Shown in pieces: positions 23,657 through 33,800 of a DNA stretch of 46,243 nucleotides. The position numbers and the translations under genes are program-made. Positions within the stretch are counted from its first letter, which is position 1; every line of letters begins with the position of its first letter. The notes under the pieces are model-generated. The model was not told where the DNA came from. It saw only the letters and a program-made list of their open reading frames with translations, and made no database searches. The DNA comes from Acidobacteriota bacterium (GTDB taxonomy: Bacteria > Acidobacteriota > Terriglobia > Bryobacterales > Bryobacteraceae): NCBI GenBank assembly GCA_025350695.1, contig JANXXI010000165.1:1-46243 (forward strand), read 5' to 3'.

Positions 23657-25027
23657 ATGTGCAAGATTTTGATATCCGGGTTGCTGTTGACGCTGGCTGG
23701 TGCGGCCCAAACTCCCCGGCGTGCTCCCGCTCCGGTGCGAAAGCCAATGCCTCCGGCGCCCAAGTCCGACGTTACACCGCCGGAGACGCGGAAAGATTTC
23801 TTGATCGAAAAAATATCCGTCGACGGATTACAGCGCTACAAACCTGCGCAAGTGATCAAAGTCAGTGGACTAAAGGTAGGGGATGTCGGGTCGAAAGAAA
23901 TCTTTGACAAGGCACAAGCCCGTCTAGTGGAAGCGGGGGTTTTCGCCAATACAGGATATCGCTACGAACCGGGGCAATCGGGCAAAGGTTTTGCATTGAC
24001 CTTTGAGGTGAAAGAACTTGATCAGGTTTACCCTATTCGCTTTGAAGGGCTGCAGCGGCCCGATTCGGAATTGCGTGACGCTCTGGCGGAAACAGACCCA
24101 CTGTTTGGACAACTGATTCCAGCGACGCAGCCGGTACTGAAGCGCTATGTGAAGGCGCTAAAAGATTACATGAATACGACCGACGTCACGGCAAAAGTGG
24201 TTACCGACAATGCCGACAAACTTACCGTGGTGTTCCGGTCGTCGCAAGCAGCCTTAGCCATCGCTGAGGTGGATTTCACGGGATCGAAGGAATTCCGTCC
24301 TGAAGATCTGCGCAACAAAGTGGCTTCACTAATGGTAGGTGTGGCTTACTCGGAAACGCGCGTGCGGGAGATTCTGGATGCTCAACTGCGCCCCTATTAC
24401 GAATCTAAAGGACTGGTCCGGGTGAAGTGGACCAAAATTTCGTCTGAGCCAGTAAAAGACGTGACAGGCTTCCGAGTCAACGTCACGGTTGATGAAGGGC
24501 CTGCCTATGGACTGCAGGCAGTGGAAGTGGCCGGGGTCAATCTGGTGAAGGAACTGGTGGCGGAGACAAAGCTCAAGACCGGCGACGTTTTCAACTACGA
24601 TGCAGTGGAGCAGGGCAAGGATAAGATTTCGAAGTACCTGCAGAGGCGCGGTTACATACGCGTGAAGGTTACCAACGAACGAGCCTATAACGACGAGAAG
24701 AAATTGGTGACCGTGAAATATTTGGTTACGCCGGGGAGCCAGTTCACATTTCGCTCGTTGAAAATCGAGGGATTGGATTTGCTTTCCGAACCGCCGATCC
24801 GTAAGATGTGGAGCTTGAAGGAAGGGAAGCTATTCAACGCCGAATACCCCACCAAGTTCCTGAACGACATTCGTGAGCAGCAATTGTTCGACCACTTGGG
24901 CGAAGAAACTAAGGCTAAGTTGAACATTGATGACAAGGCGAATGCAGTTGACGTCACGCTTGAATTCAAGGGGGATCAGCCGAAGAAAAAATCGTTGATC
25001 CTAGGCGCTCCGCCTCCCGAGGACTGA
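23657..25027 (+). CDS. Periplasmic POTRA-repeat protein lacking a beta-barrel (BamA-like N-terminal region)
   Basis: A 456-residue protein with a signal peptide (MCKILISGLLLTLAGAAQ), a Pro-rich spacer, then five POTRA-like repeats as in BamA: about 47-115 (EKISVDGLQRYKPAQVIKVS), 120-195 (YPIRFEGLQRPDSELRDALA), 200-285 (IAEVDFTGSKEFRPEDLRNK), 287-365 (YGLQAVEVAGVNLVKELVAE) and 368-445 (FTFRSLKIEGLDLLSEPPIR). It stops in GAPPPED without any of the barrel. BamA and TamA carry POTRA domains to catch outer membrane proteins and partners. Here the barrel is not merely frameshifted: the DUF1501 gene follows at once. A separate barrel or a chaperone role is possible. Confidence 0.85.
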   Translation: MCKILISGLLLTLAGAAQTPRRAPAPVRKPMPPAPKSDVTPPETRKDFLIEKISVDGLQRYKPAQVIKVSGLKVGDVGSKEIFDKAQARLVEAGVFANTGYRYEPGQSGKGFALTFEVKELDQVYPIRFEGLQRPDSELRDALAETDPLFGQLIPATQPVLKRYVKALKDYMNTTDVTAKVVTDNADKLTVVFRSSQAALAIAEVDFTGSKEFRPEDLRNKVASLMVGVAYSETRVREILDAQLRPYYESKGLVRVKWTKISSEPVKDVTGFRVNVTVDEGPAYGLQAVEVAGVNLVKELVAETKLKTGDVFNYDAVEQGKDKISKYLQRRGYIRVKVTNERAYNDEKKLVTVKYLVTPGSQFTFRSLKIEGLDLLSEPPIRKMWSLKEGKLFNAEYPTKFLNDIREQQLFDHLGEETKAKLNIDDKANAVDVTLEFKGDQPKKKSLILGAPPPED

Positions 25028-25067
25028 CCCCATTCCAATCCACCAGCTTCTTATGTAGACTATTGAC

Positions 25068-26507
25068 ATGCCGCATAGCAGTCAGCCCCGTCGCTTTACG
25101 TCCCGTCGTGAACTATTGTTCGAAGCCGCCGGGGGAATCAGTGGCCTCGGCTTGGCCTCCATTCTGGCCGAACAAGGTCTGCTGGCTGGCCCAACCAACT
25201 CACCGTACGCTCCCAAACTGCCGCATTTTCCAGCCCGCGCGAAACGTGTCATTTCGCTCTTCATGTCCGGCGGCGTCAGCCAAATGGACACCTTCGATCC
25301 CAAGCCGATGCTTACCAAATACGCCGGCACGCCGCTTGAAGGAAAAGGTGACGTGGTTGTTCGTCAAGGCCACCCCGGCCCATTGATGCCCTCGCCTTTC
25401 CAGTTCAAGAAGTATGGTCGCGGCGGATTGGAAATTTCGGAACTGTTCACCAACGTCGCTCGCCATGCTGACGATCTAGCTGTGGTCCGCACCGTCATTG
25501 GCCGTTCCAACGATCATGTGATGGCGCACTACGAACTTTCGAGCGGCATGATCCGCATGGGCGCCCCCAGTGTTGGGGCGTGGGTCACTTATGGCCTCGG
25601 TTCCGAAAATCAAAACCTTCCAGCATACGTGGTGATCTATGATGCGCGCGGTGGCCCCTTCGGTGGTCCGGCGAATTGGACGGCCGGATACATGCCCGCG
25701 GCCTACCAAGGCACGGTATTCCGTTCAAAGGGTGATGCGATTTTTGACTTGAAACCTCCGAAGGAAGTAACGCCGGAAAGCCAGCGTGCACGGCTCGATC
25801 TTCTCGCCAAGCTTAACGAGATTGACTCGCAGAAGAACCCGGCCAATTCGGAACTGGCTGCCCGCATCGCTTCTTACGAGCTTGCTTACAAGATGCAATC
25901 CTCCGCTCCTGAAGCTGTCGATGTGGAGAATGAAAGCCCCGAAACGAAAAAACTCTATGGTCTGGATGAACCCATTACTGAACCCTTCGCCCGCCAATGT
26001 CTAATGGCCCGGCGCCTTGTGGAACGCGGCGTCCGCTTCGTACAGGTCTATCACGGCGGTCTGGGAAATCAGAACACTGATACGTGGGACGCCCACGGCA
26101 ACGTGCAGGAAAACCATACGCAGCATGCCGCTGAAGTGGATCGCCCCATTGCCGGATTATTGGAAGACTTAAAGGGTCGCGGTCTGTTGGACGACACGCT
26201 TGTTATCTGGCAAAGTGAATTCGGGCGCATGCCAATTTCGCAACGTGGATTGGGACGCGATCACAACCCCGGCACAATGTCGATCTGGATGGCGGGCGCT
26301 AAAATCAAGGGTGGCCAGGCCATCGGCGAGAGCGACGAGTTCGGCTATAAGGCAGCAATTCAACCGGTGAATGTGCACGACCTTCATGCAACGATTCTTC
26401 ATTTGATAGGCATGGACCACACCAAGCTCACCTATCACTATCAAGGTCGCAACATGCGGCTGACGGATGTGTACGGTGAACCGATTCCGCAAATAATCAA
26501 GAGCTAG
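25068..26507 (+). CDS. DUF1501 protein, Tat-exported, sulfatase-like fold
   Basis: A 479-residue DUF1501 protein. The N-terminus FTSRRELLFEAAGGISGLGL is a twin-arginine type signal. KRVISLFMSGGVSQMDTFDP is the DUF1501 signature, and QSEFGRMPISQRGLGRDHNP is the conserved C-terminal metal-like block (Glu, Arg, Asp-His). The family has an alkaline-phosphatase/sulfatase-like fold; its role is unknown, but in planctomycetes and acidobacteria members usually travel with DUF1549/DUF1553 genes, which are absent here. It ends three bases before the Fpg start codon, so the two are probably cotranscribed. Confidence 0.9.
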   Translation: MPHSSQPRRFTSRRELLFEAAGGISGLGLASILAEQGLLAGPTNSPYAPKLPHFPARAKRVISLFMSGGVSQMDTFDPKPMLTKYAGTPLEGKGDVVVRQGHPGPLMPSPFQFKKYGRGGLEISELFTNVARHADDLAVVRTVIGRSNDHVMAHYELSSGMIRMGAPSVGAWVTYGLGSENQNLPAYVVIYDARGGPFGGPANWTAGYMPAAYQGTVFRSKGDAIFDLKPPKEVTPESQRARLDLLAKLNEIDSQKNPANSELAARIASYELAYKMQSSAPEAVDVENESPETKKLYGLDEPITEPFARQCLMARRLVERGVRFVQVYHGGLGNQNTDTWDAHGNVQENHTQHAAEVDRPIAGLLEDLKGRGLLDDTLVIWQSEFGRMPISQRGLGRDHNPGTMSIWMAGAKIKGGQAIGESDEFGYKAAIQPVNVHDLHATILHLIGMDHTKLTYHYQGRNMRLTDVYGEPIPQIIKS

Positions 26508-26510
26508 TAC

Positions 26511-27404
26511 TTGCCGGAGTATCCCGACATCACGGTCTACCTGGAAGCACTTGAAGGGCTAATCCTGGGGCACACCTTGGAGCAAGTTCGGTTCAACAGT
26601 CCGTTCCTGCTCCGCAGTCTGGAGCCACCCGTCTCGGCCGCTGTAGGTAAGAAAGTAGTCGCCCTCCGCCGCATAGGAAAACGTATCGCCATCGGAGTTG
26701 AAAACGATGTTTGGCTGGTGCTGCATTTGATGATTGCCGGACGTCTTCATTGGAAGAAACCCGCAGCCAAACTCGGTGGACGCCAAATGCTGTGCGCCTT
26801 CGATTTTTGTCACGGCGCACTGATCCTAACCGAAGCGGGGACGAAGAAGCGTGCGTCGCTGCACATGGTCCAAGGCGAACAGGGGCTTCAGGCGCTTGAC
26901 CCCGGTGGCCTCGAAATCTTTACCGCTACGTTGGGCCAATTCCACGGTGCGATCATGAGCGAAAACCACACTTTGAAACGAACGCTGACTGATCCGCGAG
27001 TTCTGAGCGGCATTGGAAATGCTTACTCGGACGAGATTCTACATCGCGCCAAACTCTCGCCTGTACAACTAACAGGCAAGATGACCAGCGCCCAAGTCGA
27101 AGTATTGTTCGACGCCACCAAAAGAGTGTTGACCGAATGGGTCGCCCGATTGCGCTCGCCAGATTTTCCTGAAGGAGTGACTGCATTTCGTCCTGAGATG
27201 GCGGCCCACGGCAAGTTCGGCCAGCCCTGCCCGGTATGCGAATCAAAGATCCAGCGCATCCGCTATGCGAACACTGAAACCAACTACTGCGTCACTTGCC
27301 AGACGGGTGGCAAGCTACTGGCGGACCGCTCTCTTTCCCGCTTGCTCGGCAAAGATTTCCCTCGAACGCTGGAAGAATTGGAAGCTAAGCTGCGGCCTGG
27401 ATAG
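26511..27404 (+). CDS. mutM: Formamidopyrimidine-DNA glycosylase / Nei-like
   Basis: A 297-residue base-excision repair glycosylase/AP lyase. The start codon is TTG at 26511; the next residues PEYPDI place the catalytic Pro and Glu exactly at positions 2-3 as the family requires. [16 protein letters not shown] carries the conserved Lys, [19 protein letters not shown] is the helix-two-turn-helix, and the C-terminal Zn finger has CPVC and CVTC with the DNA-binding [10 protein letters not shown] afterwards. It removes oxidised purines such as 8-oxoG, or oxidised pyrimidines if Nei-like. Its end overlaps the convergent cyclase gene by 20 bases. Confidence 0.93.
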   Translation: MPEYPDITVYLEALEGLILGHTLEQVRFNSPFLLRSLEPPVSAAVGKKVVALRRIGKRIAIGVENDVWLVLHLMIAGRLHWKKPAAKLGGRQMLCAFDFCHGALILTEAGTKKRASLHMVQGEQGLQALDPGGLEIFTATLGQFHGAIMSENHTLKRTLTDPRVLSGIGNAYSDEILHRAKLSPVQLTGKMTSAQVEVLFDATKRVLTEWVARLRSPDFPEGVTAFRPEMAAHGKFGQPCPVCESKIQRIRYANTETNYCVTCQTGGKLLADRSLSRLLGKDFPRTLEELEAKLRPG

Positions 27405-28029
27405 GACGCACAAATGCACGTGCCGGCGCGCCATCGGCGCCTTTTAATCGCAAAGGCATGCATGCCAGTTCATACGTTCCGGCGGAGATGGCGCTCAGGT
27501 CCAGCCCTTCCACTACCCAGACTCCAGCCGACAACAGCGTGACATGCGTCGCCACCAAATCATTGTGGAAACCGCCGATGGATAGGTAATCCACGCCCAC
27601 CATCCTCACCTGTTTTTCCACCAAATAGCGCGCTGCGTCCCTTGCGATGTATACAAAGTCCTCGTTAAACGGTTGCGCAGGCCAGTTGGCATGCGTGTTG
27701 ACCGTGCGGAAAATAATCCGGCTGTGATGATCGATGCGATGTTGCTGCAACTCAGCCGCCCGAACGGCTTTCGGGTCCTTGATGTCGATGACGTGCACTG
27801 GGCCGTTGGTCGCTTCCACTTCCCACGAATCCATCGGCTGTCCGCCATCCACGAAGTGCAGGGGCGCATCCATGTGGGTCCCCGTGTGCGCCCCCATATT
27901 CATTGACGTCAAGTGAACGACCGTTCCTTGCACATCAAGCCGCTTCTGTGTGATCTCCACTTCAGGGTCGCCGGGCCAATGCACCATGCCCGAATAGAGC
28001 GGGACGGAAATGTCGATCCAACTGCTCAT
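27385..28029 (-). CDS. Cyclase-family metal hydrolase (kynurenine formamidase-like)
   Basis: A 214-residue cyclase-family protein (Pfam Cyclase, KynB relatives). The signature [18 protein letters not shown] supplies the metal ligands, and [20 protein letters not shown] the N-terminal block. [18 protein letters not shown] is the second metal/active-site block. Length and blocks match KynB-type enzymes, which hydrolyse N-formylkynurenine, but the absence of other kynurenine-pathway genes leaves the substrate open. ATG overlaps the sulfatase stop by four bases (28026-28029), so it is translated after the sulfatase. Confidence 0.9.
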   Translation of the reverse strand: MSSWIDISVPLYSGMVHWPGDPEVEITQKRLDVQGTVVHLTSMNMGAHTGTHMDAPLHFVDGGQPMDSWEVEATNGPVHVIDIKDPKAVRAAELQQHRIDHHSRIIFRTVNTHANWPAQPFNEDFVYIARDAARYLVEKQVRMVGVDYLSIGGFHNDLVATHVTLLSAGVWVVEGLDLSAISAGTYELACMPLRLKGADGAPARAFVRPIQAAA

Positions 28030-29363
28030 GCGGTTCTCCGCTTGATGTCGGCGAGTTCAGCTTTTAAAGTGGTCAAAACCTTTTTCGCCTTCGGATCGTT
28101 GAATAGATTTTTCAGCTCGTAGGGGTCGGCTTTCAAATCGTAAAGCTCGTCGAAATCGGCATGATCCACATAGTGAACGTACTTGTACTGCTCAGTGCGC
28201 ACAGCTTGCCAAGTCGGCACGCGCACGTTTTGCTTTTCCTCGAAGTATTCAGCTAAGAACGATTTGCGCCAATTTTTCCCGCCTCGCAGCAGCGGCCCAA
28301 GCGACCGTCCATGCATCGTAGCGGGCGTGGGGAGCCCGGCCATTTCAAGGAACGTTGGCGCGATGTCAATGTTCAACGCCATCCCTTCGATGCTGATTCC
28401 CGGCTTGATCCACTTCGGATACCGGACCACCATCGGAATGCGGATTGAATCTTCATAGGCCCAGCGCTTATCGCCTAGATGATGTTCGCCCCAGAAATAG
28501 CCATTGTCGGAAGTGAAAATAACTAGAGTGCTGTCCAGCTTCCCTGTTTTCTTCAGCGCATCGAGTATGCGGCCGACGCCGTCGTCGATCGACGCGAGGC
28601 ATCGCATCTGGTTCAGAGCGATCTCCTCGCTTGGCCATTTGTTTGTATCGAAGGCCGGAGCCCCGTCGATCAGTCGAGTCATCACCGGCTTGTTCTCAAA
28701 CTTATCGGCATGCGAAGGATTCTTCGGAACCGATTCGCCCCTGTACAAATCCTTGTGCCGATCAGCCGGGGTGAAGGGGCCGTGCACGGACTTGTGGGCA
28801 AGATACAACAGAAACGGTTTGGTTCTGGGCTTCTCTATGAACTTCACCGAGAAATCTGTCAGAAGGTCAGTGATATAGCCTTCGTGTTTGGATTCTTTCC
28901 CGTCGACGTTCAACGGAGGATCGACATATTGGCCTTGACCCTTAAAGCTTATCCAATGATCAAAGCCAGGCCTGGGGTTTGAATCATTCCCCATGTGGAT
29001 CTTTCCAACGTGCGCGGTTTCGTAACCGGCGTTCTGCATGGCGATGGTGGAAAAGTTCAGCTTGAAGCTGGCTTCGTTGTTATTGCCGTTTGTGGTGATC
29101 CCATGCGAATGAACATAGCGGCCTGTCAGAAAACTCGCTCGGGAAGGAGAGCAAAGCGGAGTTGTGACGAACGAATTCTTCAGGTTCGCGCCTTCCTTGG
29201 CAATACGGTCTATGTTGGGAGTCTTCACCCAAGGATGACCCAGGCACGATAGAGCGTTCCACTTTAAATCGTCGATGACGATAAATACGATATTATCCTT
29301 GGGCTGCTGCGCTTGCATAAGCGCCGGAGCCGCAATTAGGCCGAGAGCCTGCCGTCTGGTCAT
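28026..29363 (-). CDS. Secreted sulfatase (formylglycine-type)
   Basis: A 445-residue type I sulfatase. The N-terminal MTRRQALGLIAAPALMQAQ is a twin-arginine-like signal peptide. NIVFIVIDDLKWNALSCLG gives the first metal Asp pair, TTPLCSPSRASFLTGRYV the Cys71 (CxPSR) that is converted to formylglycine, and TSDNGYFWGEHHLGDKRWAY the second metal block with Asp-Asn. Substrates could be sulfated polysaccharides, such as those of plants or algae. It is flanked by DUF1080 and the cyclase in one operon, with a ribosome site GGAG before its ATG. No gene for the formylglycine-generating enzyme is in the window. Confidence 0.94.
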   Translation of the reverse strand: MTRRQALGLIAAPALMQAQQPKDNIVFIVIDDLKWNALSCLGHPWVKTPNIDRIAKEGANLKNSFVTTPLCSPSRASFLTGRYVHSHGITTNGNNNEASFKLNFSTIAMQNAGYETAHVGKIHMGNDSNPRPGFDHWISFKGQGQYVDPPLNVDGKESKHEGYITDLLTDFSVKFIEKPRTKPFLLYLAHKSVHGPFTPADRHKDLYRGESVPKNPSHADKFENKPVMTRLIDGAPAFDTNKWPSEEIALNQMRCLASIDDGVGRILDALKKTGKLDSTLVIFTSDNGYFWGEHHLGDKRWAYEDSIRIPMVVRYPKWIKPGISIEGMALNIDIAPTFLEMAGLPTPATMHGRSLGPLLRGGKNWRKSFLAEYFEEKQNVRVPTWQAVRTEQYKYVHYVDHADFDELYDLKADPYELKNLFNDPKAKKVLTTLKAELADIKRRTA

Positions 29364-29375
29364 GTTGGTATCTCC

Positions 29376-30176
29376 TTAACGATTGACGATGGGCCGTAAC
29401 GGCCGATAATAAATATTGTGAAATGCCACTTGGCCATGATCGCCTTGCAGCATGATGGGGTTCGTTGCCGCCTCCGGTAGGTTCATCGCCGAACGCGTAG
29501 GCCCGTCGATCTCCACGTTCTCCTGCACGGAAAGCCCGTTATACACAACTTTCAGGAACTTGGCGTTCTCTGTCTTTTTACCGCTTGCATCAAAGCGGGG
29601 CCCGCGAAACCAAATGTGATAGCTCTGCCATTGTCCGGCCATGCGGCTTGCGTTGCGCGACGGCGCCGACCCGCCCACGCCCTGATTGTTGATCCACTTG
29701 TGATAGATAGCGCCGCCGTCCGAAGTCTTCACTTTCTCCGTGGAACCGAAGCTGTCGAAAATCTGCACCTCGTAAAGGCCGTGCAAATACACTCCAGAGT
29801 TCGACCCTTTCGGCAGCAGGAATTCCAAGTACAACTCCACATCGCCAAACTTATCGTTGGTCACAATGTTGTGCACTTTGCCGGTGGGCCCATTCATCAA
29901 CCGGTCACCAGGAGTTGCGTTCGGATCGAGGCGCGTTGGTCCAAGCAGACGTTCCCAGGTGACGCCGGACGTGGAGATCCAAGCCAGAGGCTTGTCATCC
30001 TGGCCATGCCACGACGTTAGACTGCCCGGCCCGTTGAATAGCGCTGTCCAACCCTGTTCGAGCAAAAACGGCGGGTCGCCATGGTCATCGCCATCGTTCA
30101 ATACTCGGCGCCCCTGCGAGGACGCAAGGGAGGCGCATAGCGCGGTGAACAGCAAGTAGCGTGAAAGCATTAACAT
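29376..30176 (-). CDS. Secreted DUF1080 protein (3-keto-disaccharide hydrolase family)
   Basis: A 266-residue secreted protein with a signal peptide (MLMLSRYLLFTALCASLASS). The DUF1080 domain (about 40-262) has GWTALFNGPGSLTSWHGQDD at its start, FGDVELYLEFLLPKGSNSGV with YLHGLYEVQIFDSFG in the middle, and GQVAFHNIYYRPL at the end. The fold is a concanavalin-like jelly roll, and recent family work assigns members as 3-keto-glucoside hydrolases. It would process sugars together with the sulfatase. It starts 12 bases or so upstream of the sulfatase, in the same operon, and 21 bases after the Nudix gene. Confidence 0.92.
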   Translation of the reverse strand: MLMLSRYLLFTALCASLASSQGRRVLNDGDDHGDPPFLLEQGWTALFNGPGSLTSWHGQDDKPLAWISTSGVTWERLLGPTRLDPNATPGDRLMNGPTGKVHNIVTNDKFGDVELYLEFLLPKGSNSGVYLHGLYEVQIFDSFGSTEKVKTSDGGAIYHKWINNQGVGGSAPSRNASRMAGQWQSYHIWFRGPRFDASGKKTENAKFLKVVYNGLSVQENVEIDGPTRSAMNLPEAATNPIMLQGDHGQVAFHNIYYRPLRPIVNR

Positions 30177-30197
30177 CTTTTGTAGCAGAGATCGCGG

Positions 30198-30755
30198 TCA
30201 GTAACCAAGTAGGCGGGCAGCTTTCAGAATCGTGATCACTGTTGCTGCATGTTCAAACTCGGCGCTCATCGCTTTGTCAATAGCTTCGGAGAACGGCATT
30301 TGAACCACTTCAAGAAACTCATCCGCACCCGGATTCGCGGCGCCTTGCTCAACATCAACAGCCAAGAACAACCGCACCGGGGCCCTTACTATGGTAGTGA
30401 TCGTTTCCATCCAACCTAGATCCGTCAGCGCGCCTCCGGTGAGTCCCGCTTCTTCGGCCAACTCCCGGCGCGCGCACTCTTCCAGCGATTCATCCCCATC
30501 AACGCCGCCGCTGATCACTTCCAACGTGTAGCGGTTGAGCGGATACTTCCACTCCCGAATCAAGTGGACTTGCTTGTGCCGGTCAATAGCCAGGACCGAT
30601 GCTCCAACTCCGATATCCACCGTGCCGAAAATTCCGGGATTGCCGTCAGGCCGTGTGACTTTATCTTCCCTGACCTTGATCCACGGGTTTTCGTAGACAA
30701 GTTTGGAGGAAACTTTTTTGTAAGGATTCGAGATCACCCAGACATGGTATTTCAT
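30198..30755 (-). CDS. Nudix hydrolase (ADP-ribose pyrophosphatase-like)
   Basis: A 185-residue Nudix hydrolase. The Nudix box reads GGVDGDESLEECARREL followed by AEEAGL, matching GX5EX7REUXEEXGU. HLIREWKYPLNRYTLEVISG, before the box, is the pattern of ADP-ribose pyrophosphatases (R.yR.....E.paG). It hydrolyses nucleotide-sugar or ADP-ribose pyrophosphate linkages. It is first in the minus-strand run Nudix-DUF1080-sulfatase-cyclase, and its start is divergent from the TonB-dependent transporter with a gap of about 100 bases. Confidence 0.92.
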   Translation of the reverse strand: MKYHVWVISNPYKKVSSKLVYENPWIKVREDKVTRPDGNPGIFGTVDIGVGASVLAIDRHKQVHLIREWKYPLNRYTLEVISGGVDGDESLEECARRELAEEAGLTGGALTDLGWMETITTIVRAPVRLFLAVDVEQGAANPGADEFLEVVQMPFSEAIDKAMSAEFEHAATVITILKAARLLGY

Positions 30756-30791
30756 CCCCCGAAGTATTTACAATTTTGAAGTGCGCCCCAC

Positions 30792-30820
30792 TTGTAAACG
30801 ACGATTAATCTGGATAGACT
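30792..30820 (+). promoter_or_regulatory. Candidate sigma-70 promoter of the TonB-dependent transporter gene
   Basis: TTGTAA at 30792-30797 and TAGACT at 30815-30820 are spaced 17 bases apart, 36 bases before the preferred ATG at 30856. This also argues against the longer reading starting at 30781. Confidence 0.45.
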
Positions 30821-30855
30821 TAGCCAGCAGAGATAAGAGTACATTGAGGGAGAAG

Positions 30856-33800
30856 ATGCTTACACGCTTTATTGGTATAGTTTTTGCCGGCTGCTTGGTT
30901 GCATACGGGCAAAACGACCGGGGCACGATGACAGGCACGGTTGCAGACCCGGCTGGGGCAATGATTCCAGGCGCCAAGGTTGCGGCGCGTAATACCGAAA
31001 CCGGCTCCTTGTCGGAGACAATCACGACGCCAACAGGCAATTACACAATCCCCGCGCTAGTGGCGGGCAACTACGAACTGGTGGTTGCGGCCGCCGGCTT
31101 CAACAAGAAAACTCAACAGGGCATCCGCATTCAAGTGGCGCAAACTGCCCGGCTAGATGTGGTAATGCAGATCGGTTCCTCAGCCGAATCCGTCACCGTA
31201 TCCGCCGATGCTCCCTTGCTCCGTAGCGAAAATGCGGAAATTAGCATGAACATGACTGGCGAGAAGTTCAATCAGCTGCCTCTCAACTTTGGCGCTGGCG
31301 GAACAGGGTCCATCCGGAATTGGATGGCCTTCGCAGCGCTCGCGCCCGGTGTGAATGGGGACGACCAGAATGCCAGCATCAACGGCTTGCCTGGCGGCAT
31401 GTTCAAGATTCTGGTGGAAGGCATTGACGTTACCAGTTCAAACGACACCCGATGGACCAGCACCGTGGCCGCTTCCTCCGTCGAGGCGATCAGCGAATTT
31501 TCCCTTCAAACCAGCAACTTCTCCGCGCAATACGGCGGCGGCCTTGGCGGCATGTTCAACTTCAGCACCAAGAGTGGAACTAACCAGGTACATGGCAGTT
31601 TGTATGACTACATGACAAACGAAACCATGTTCAACGCCCATCGCTTCTTTCAACCCAGTCGCCGTGATCGCGATCGCAAGACCGACGCCGGTGGCACCGT
31701 CGGCGCTCCTGTGTACATTCCCAAGCTCTACAACGGCAAGGACAAGACGTTTTTCTTCGTGAACATCGAAGCCTTTCGCAACCGAACCGTCACCTCGGGC
31801 CAACTGGGTACAGTGCCAACAACGGCATATCGCTCGGGAGATTTCAGCGCGGCGCTGACGAATAAGAATTTGGGCACTGACGGTTTGGGCCGCGCTATTC
31901 TTGAAAATTTGGTGTACGACCCTAATACCGAAACCACGACCGGCGGCAGGATCTATCGCAATCCATTCCCGGGCAACATTGTCCCCAGGAGCCGTTTTGA
32001 CTCTGTTTCCACCAAAATGCAGGAATTGTTTCCAACGCCAACCAACAGCAATCTGATCAACAACTGGGTCTACGAAATTGAGAATCCGCGAATTCAGAAC
32101 CTGCCTAGCTTGAAGTTGGATCACAACATCGGCTCGCTAACCAAGATCAATTTCTATTGGTCTTATCAATCCACGCACGACGTAGCGGGCAACGATCCGC
32201 TTCCGTATCCAATCACGGCAAAACGTGATAAGACGGCGGCCGGCCACACTTATCGCTTCAATGTGGATCGGACAATTACACCCACTCTACTGCTCCACCT
32301 TGGCGGCGGATTTCTACGTTTTAACAACCCGGACAGTTCGCAGGCCGGCAGTTTGCAATACGATGCCGTGAAATCCTTGGGTCTTACCGGAGCCACCACT
32401 GATCCTTCCGGCTTCCCCAGAATCACCGGCCTAAGCACCGGGAATTTCGGTGGCATGGGCTTCAATATGGGCCCGACAAACGCCAATAACTATTACAACG
32501 ACAAGCTCAACAGCAACGTTGACTTAACCTACATTCGCGGCACTCACAACTACCGCATCGGGGCCGCCTTCGGCAACGAAATGTGGTCGGACCGCAACAC
32601 TCGCGGGGCGCAAGGCATTTTCGGTTTCAGCAACGCGCAAACTGGATTGCCTTCGCTTGTGGGCACCGCGCTCACCGGCGGCAGCGTCGGTCTGGCTTAT
32701 GCCAGCTTCCTTCTTGGCATGACCAGCAACGCCCAGGTGAACGCCGTGCAGGATCCACAATGGCGCAAGAATACCTGGGCTCTTTACGCACAGGATAGCT
32801 GGAAGGTAACCCGAAAGTTGACGATTGAATATGGCCTTCGCTGGGATCTCTCGGGCACGGGTCATGAAATTCACTACCGGAATAGCATGTTCAGCCCCAG
32901 CATACCCAACCCCACGGCGGACGGTAAACTTGGCGCTGTCGCCTACGAAGGTTATGGTCAAGGACGCTGTAACTGCTCGTTCACCGATATCTATCCATAC
33001 GCTGTTAGCCCACGGCTTAGCGCCGCCTATCAGATCAACAGCAAGACGGTGATTCGCGCCGGGTGGGGAATCTCCTACGGCCCCGGTCCCAACTGGTGGT
33101 ACGTCACCAACCAGACTTTGCTGGGCGTTGGGTTCGACAATTTCACAGCGCCGACACCGGCTTTCGATCAACCTGCAAGCTTCTTAAGAGACGGTTTGAC
33201 GTATGACAAGAATGCGCTCTATACACCAACACTAAATCCGGGCCTCGGCTTCACGAAGGGCAATCTTACCAATGGCGTGGGTAATTATTATGACCCGCAC
33301 GGCGGGCGTCCTCCGCGGATTAACCAATGGAACATCGCGCTACAGCGTGAACTGATGAAGAATCTTTCGCTGGAAGCTGCTTATGTTGGTAATCGCGGCG
33401 TGTGGCTGGAGGCCAACAATCTGGGATCTATGAACCTGATTTCCGGCAGCCGCCTCAATGCGTACGGACTGAACCTGAATAGCGCCGCGGATCGCGATCT
33501 ACTTACGCGATTCATGAATGATCCGTTGGTGGTTGGCCGCGGATTTACACTGCCCTATCCCAGTTTTCCAACCAACCGGACATTGGCCCAAGCGTTGCGT
33601 CCGTTCCCACAATTCACCGGCAACTTGAATCCTACCTGGGCTCCCTTGGGAAGCAGTTGGTACGATTCGTTGCAGGCCAAATTGAACAAGCGCTATTCGC
33701 ACGGCATGGACTTCACCGCCGCATTCACCTGGCAAAAGGCGTTGGGGATTGGCAACGGCGCTAGCAACGGCGGATCCTTGGGCGGCACAATCAACGATAT

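Noticed and set aside
30781-30855. Upstream extension of the TonB transporter to a GTG at 30781
   Set aside because: It overlaps the best promoter, and the signal peptide and ribosome site fix the start at 30856.
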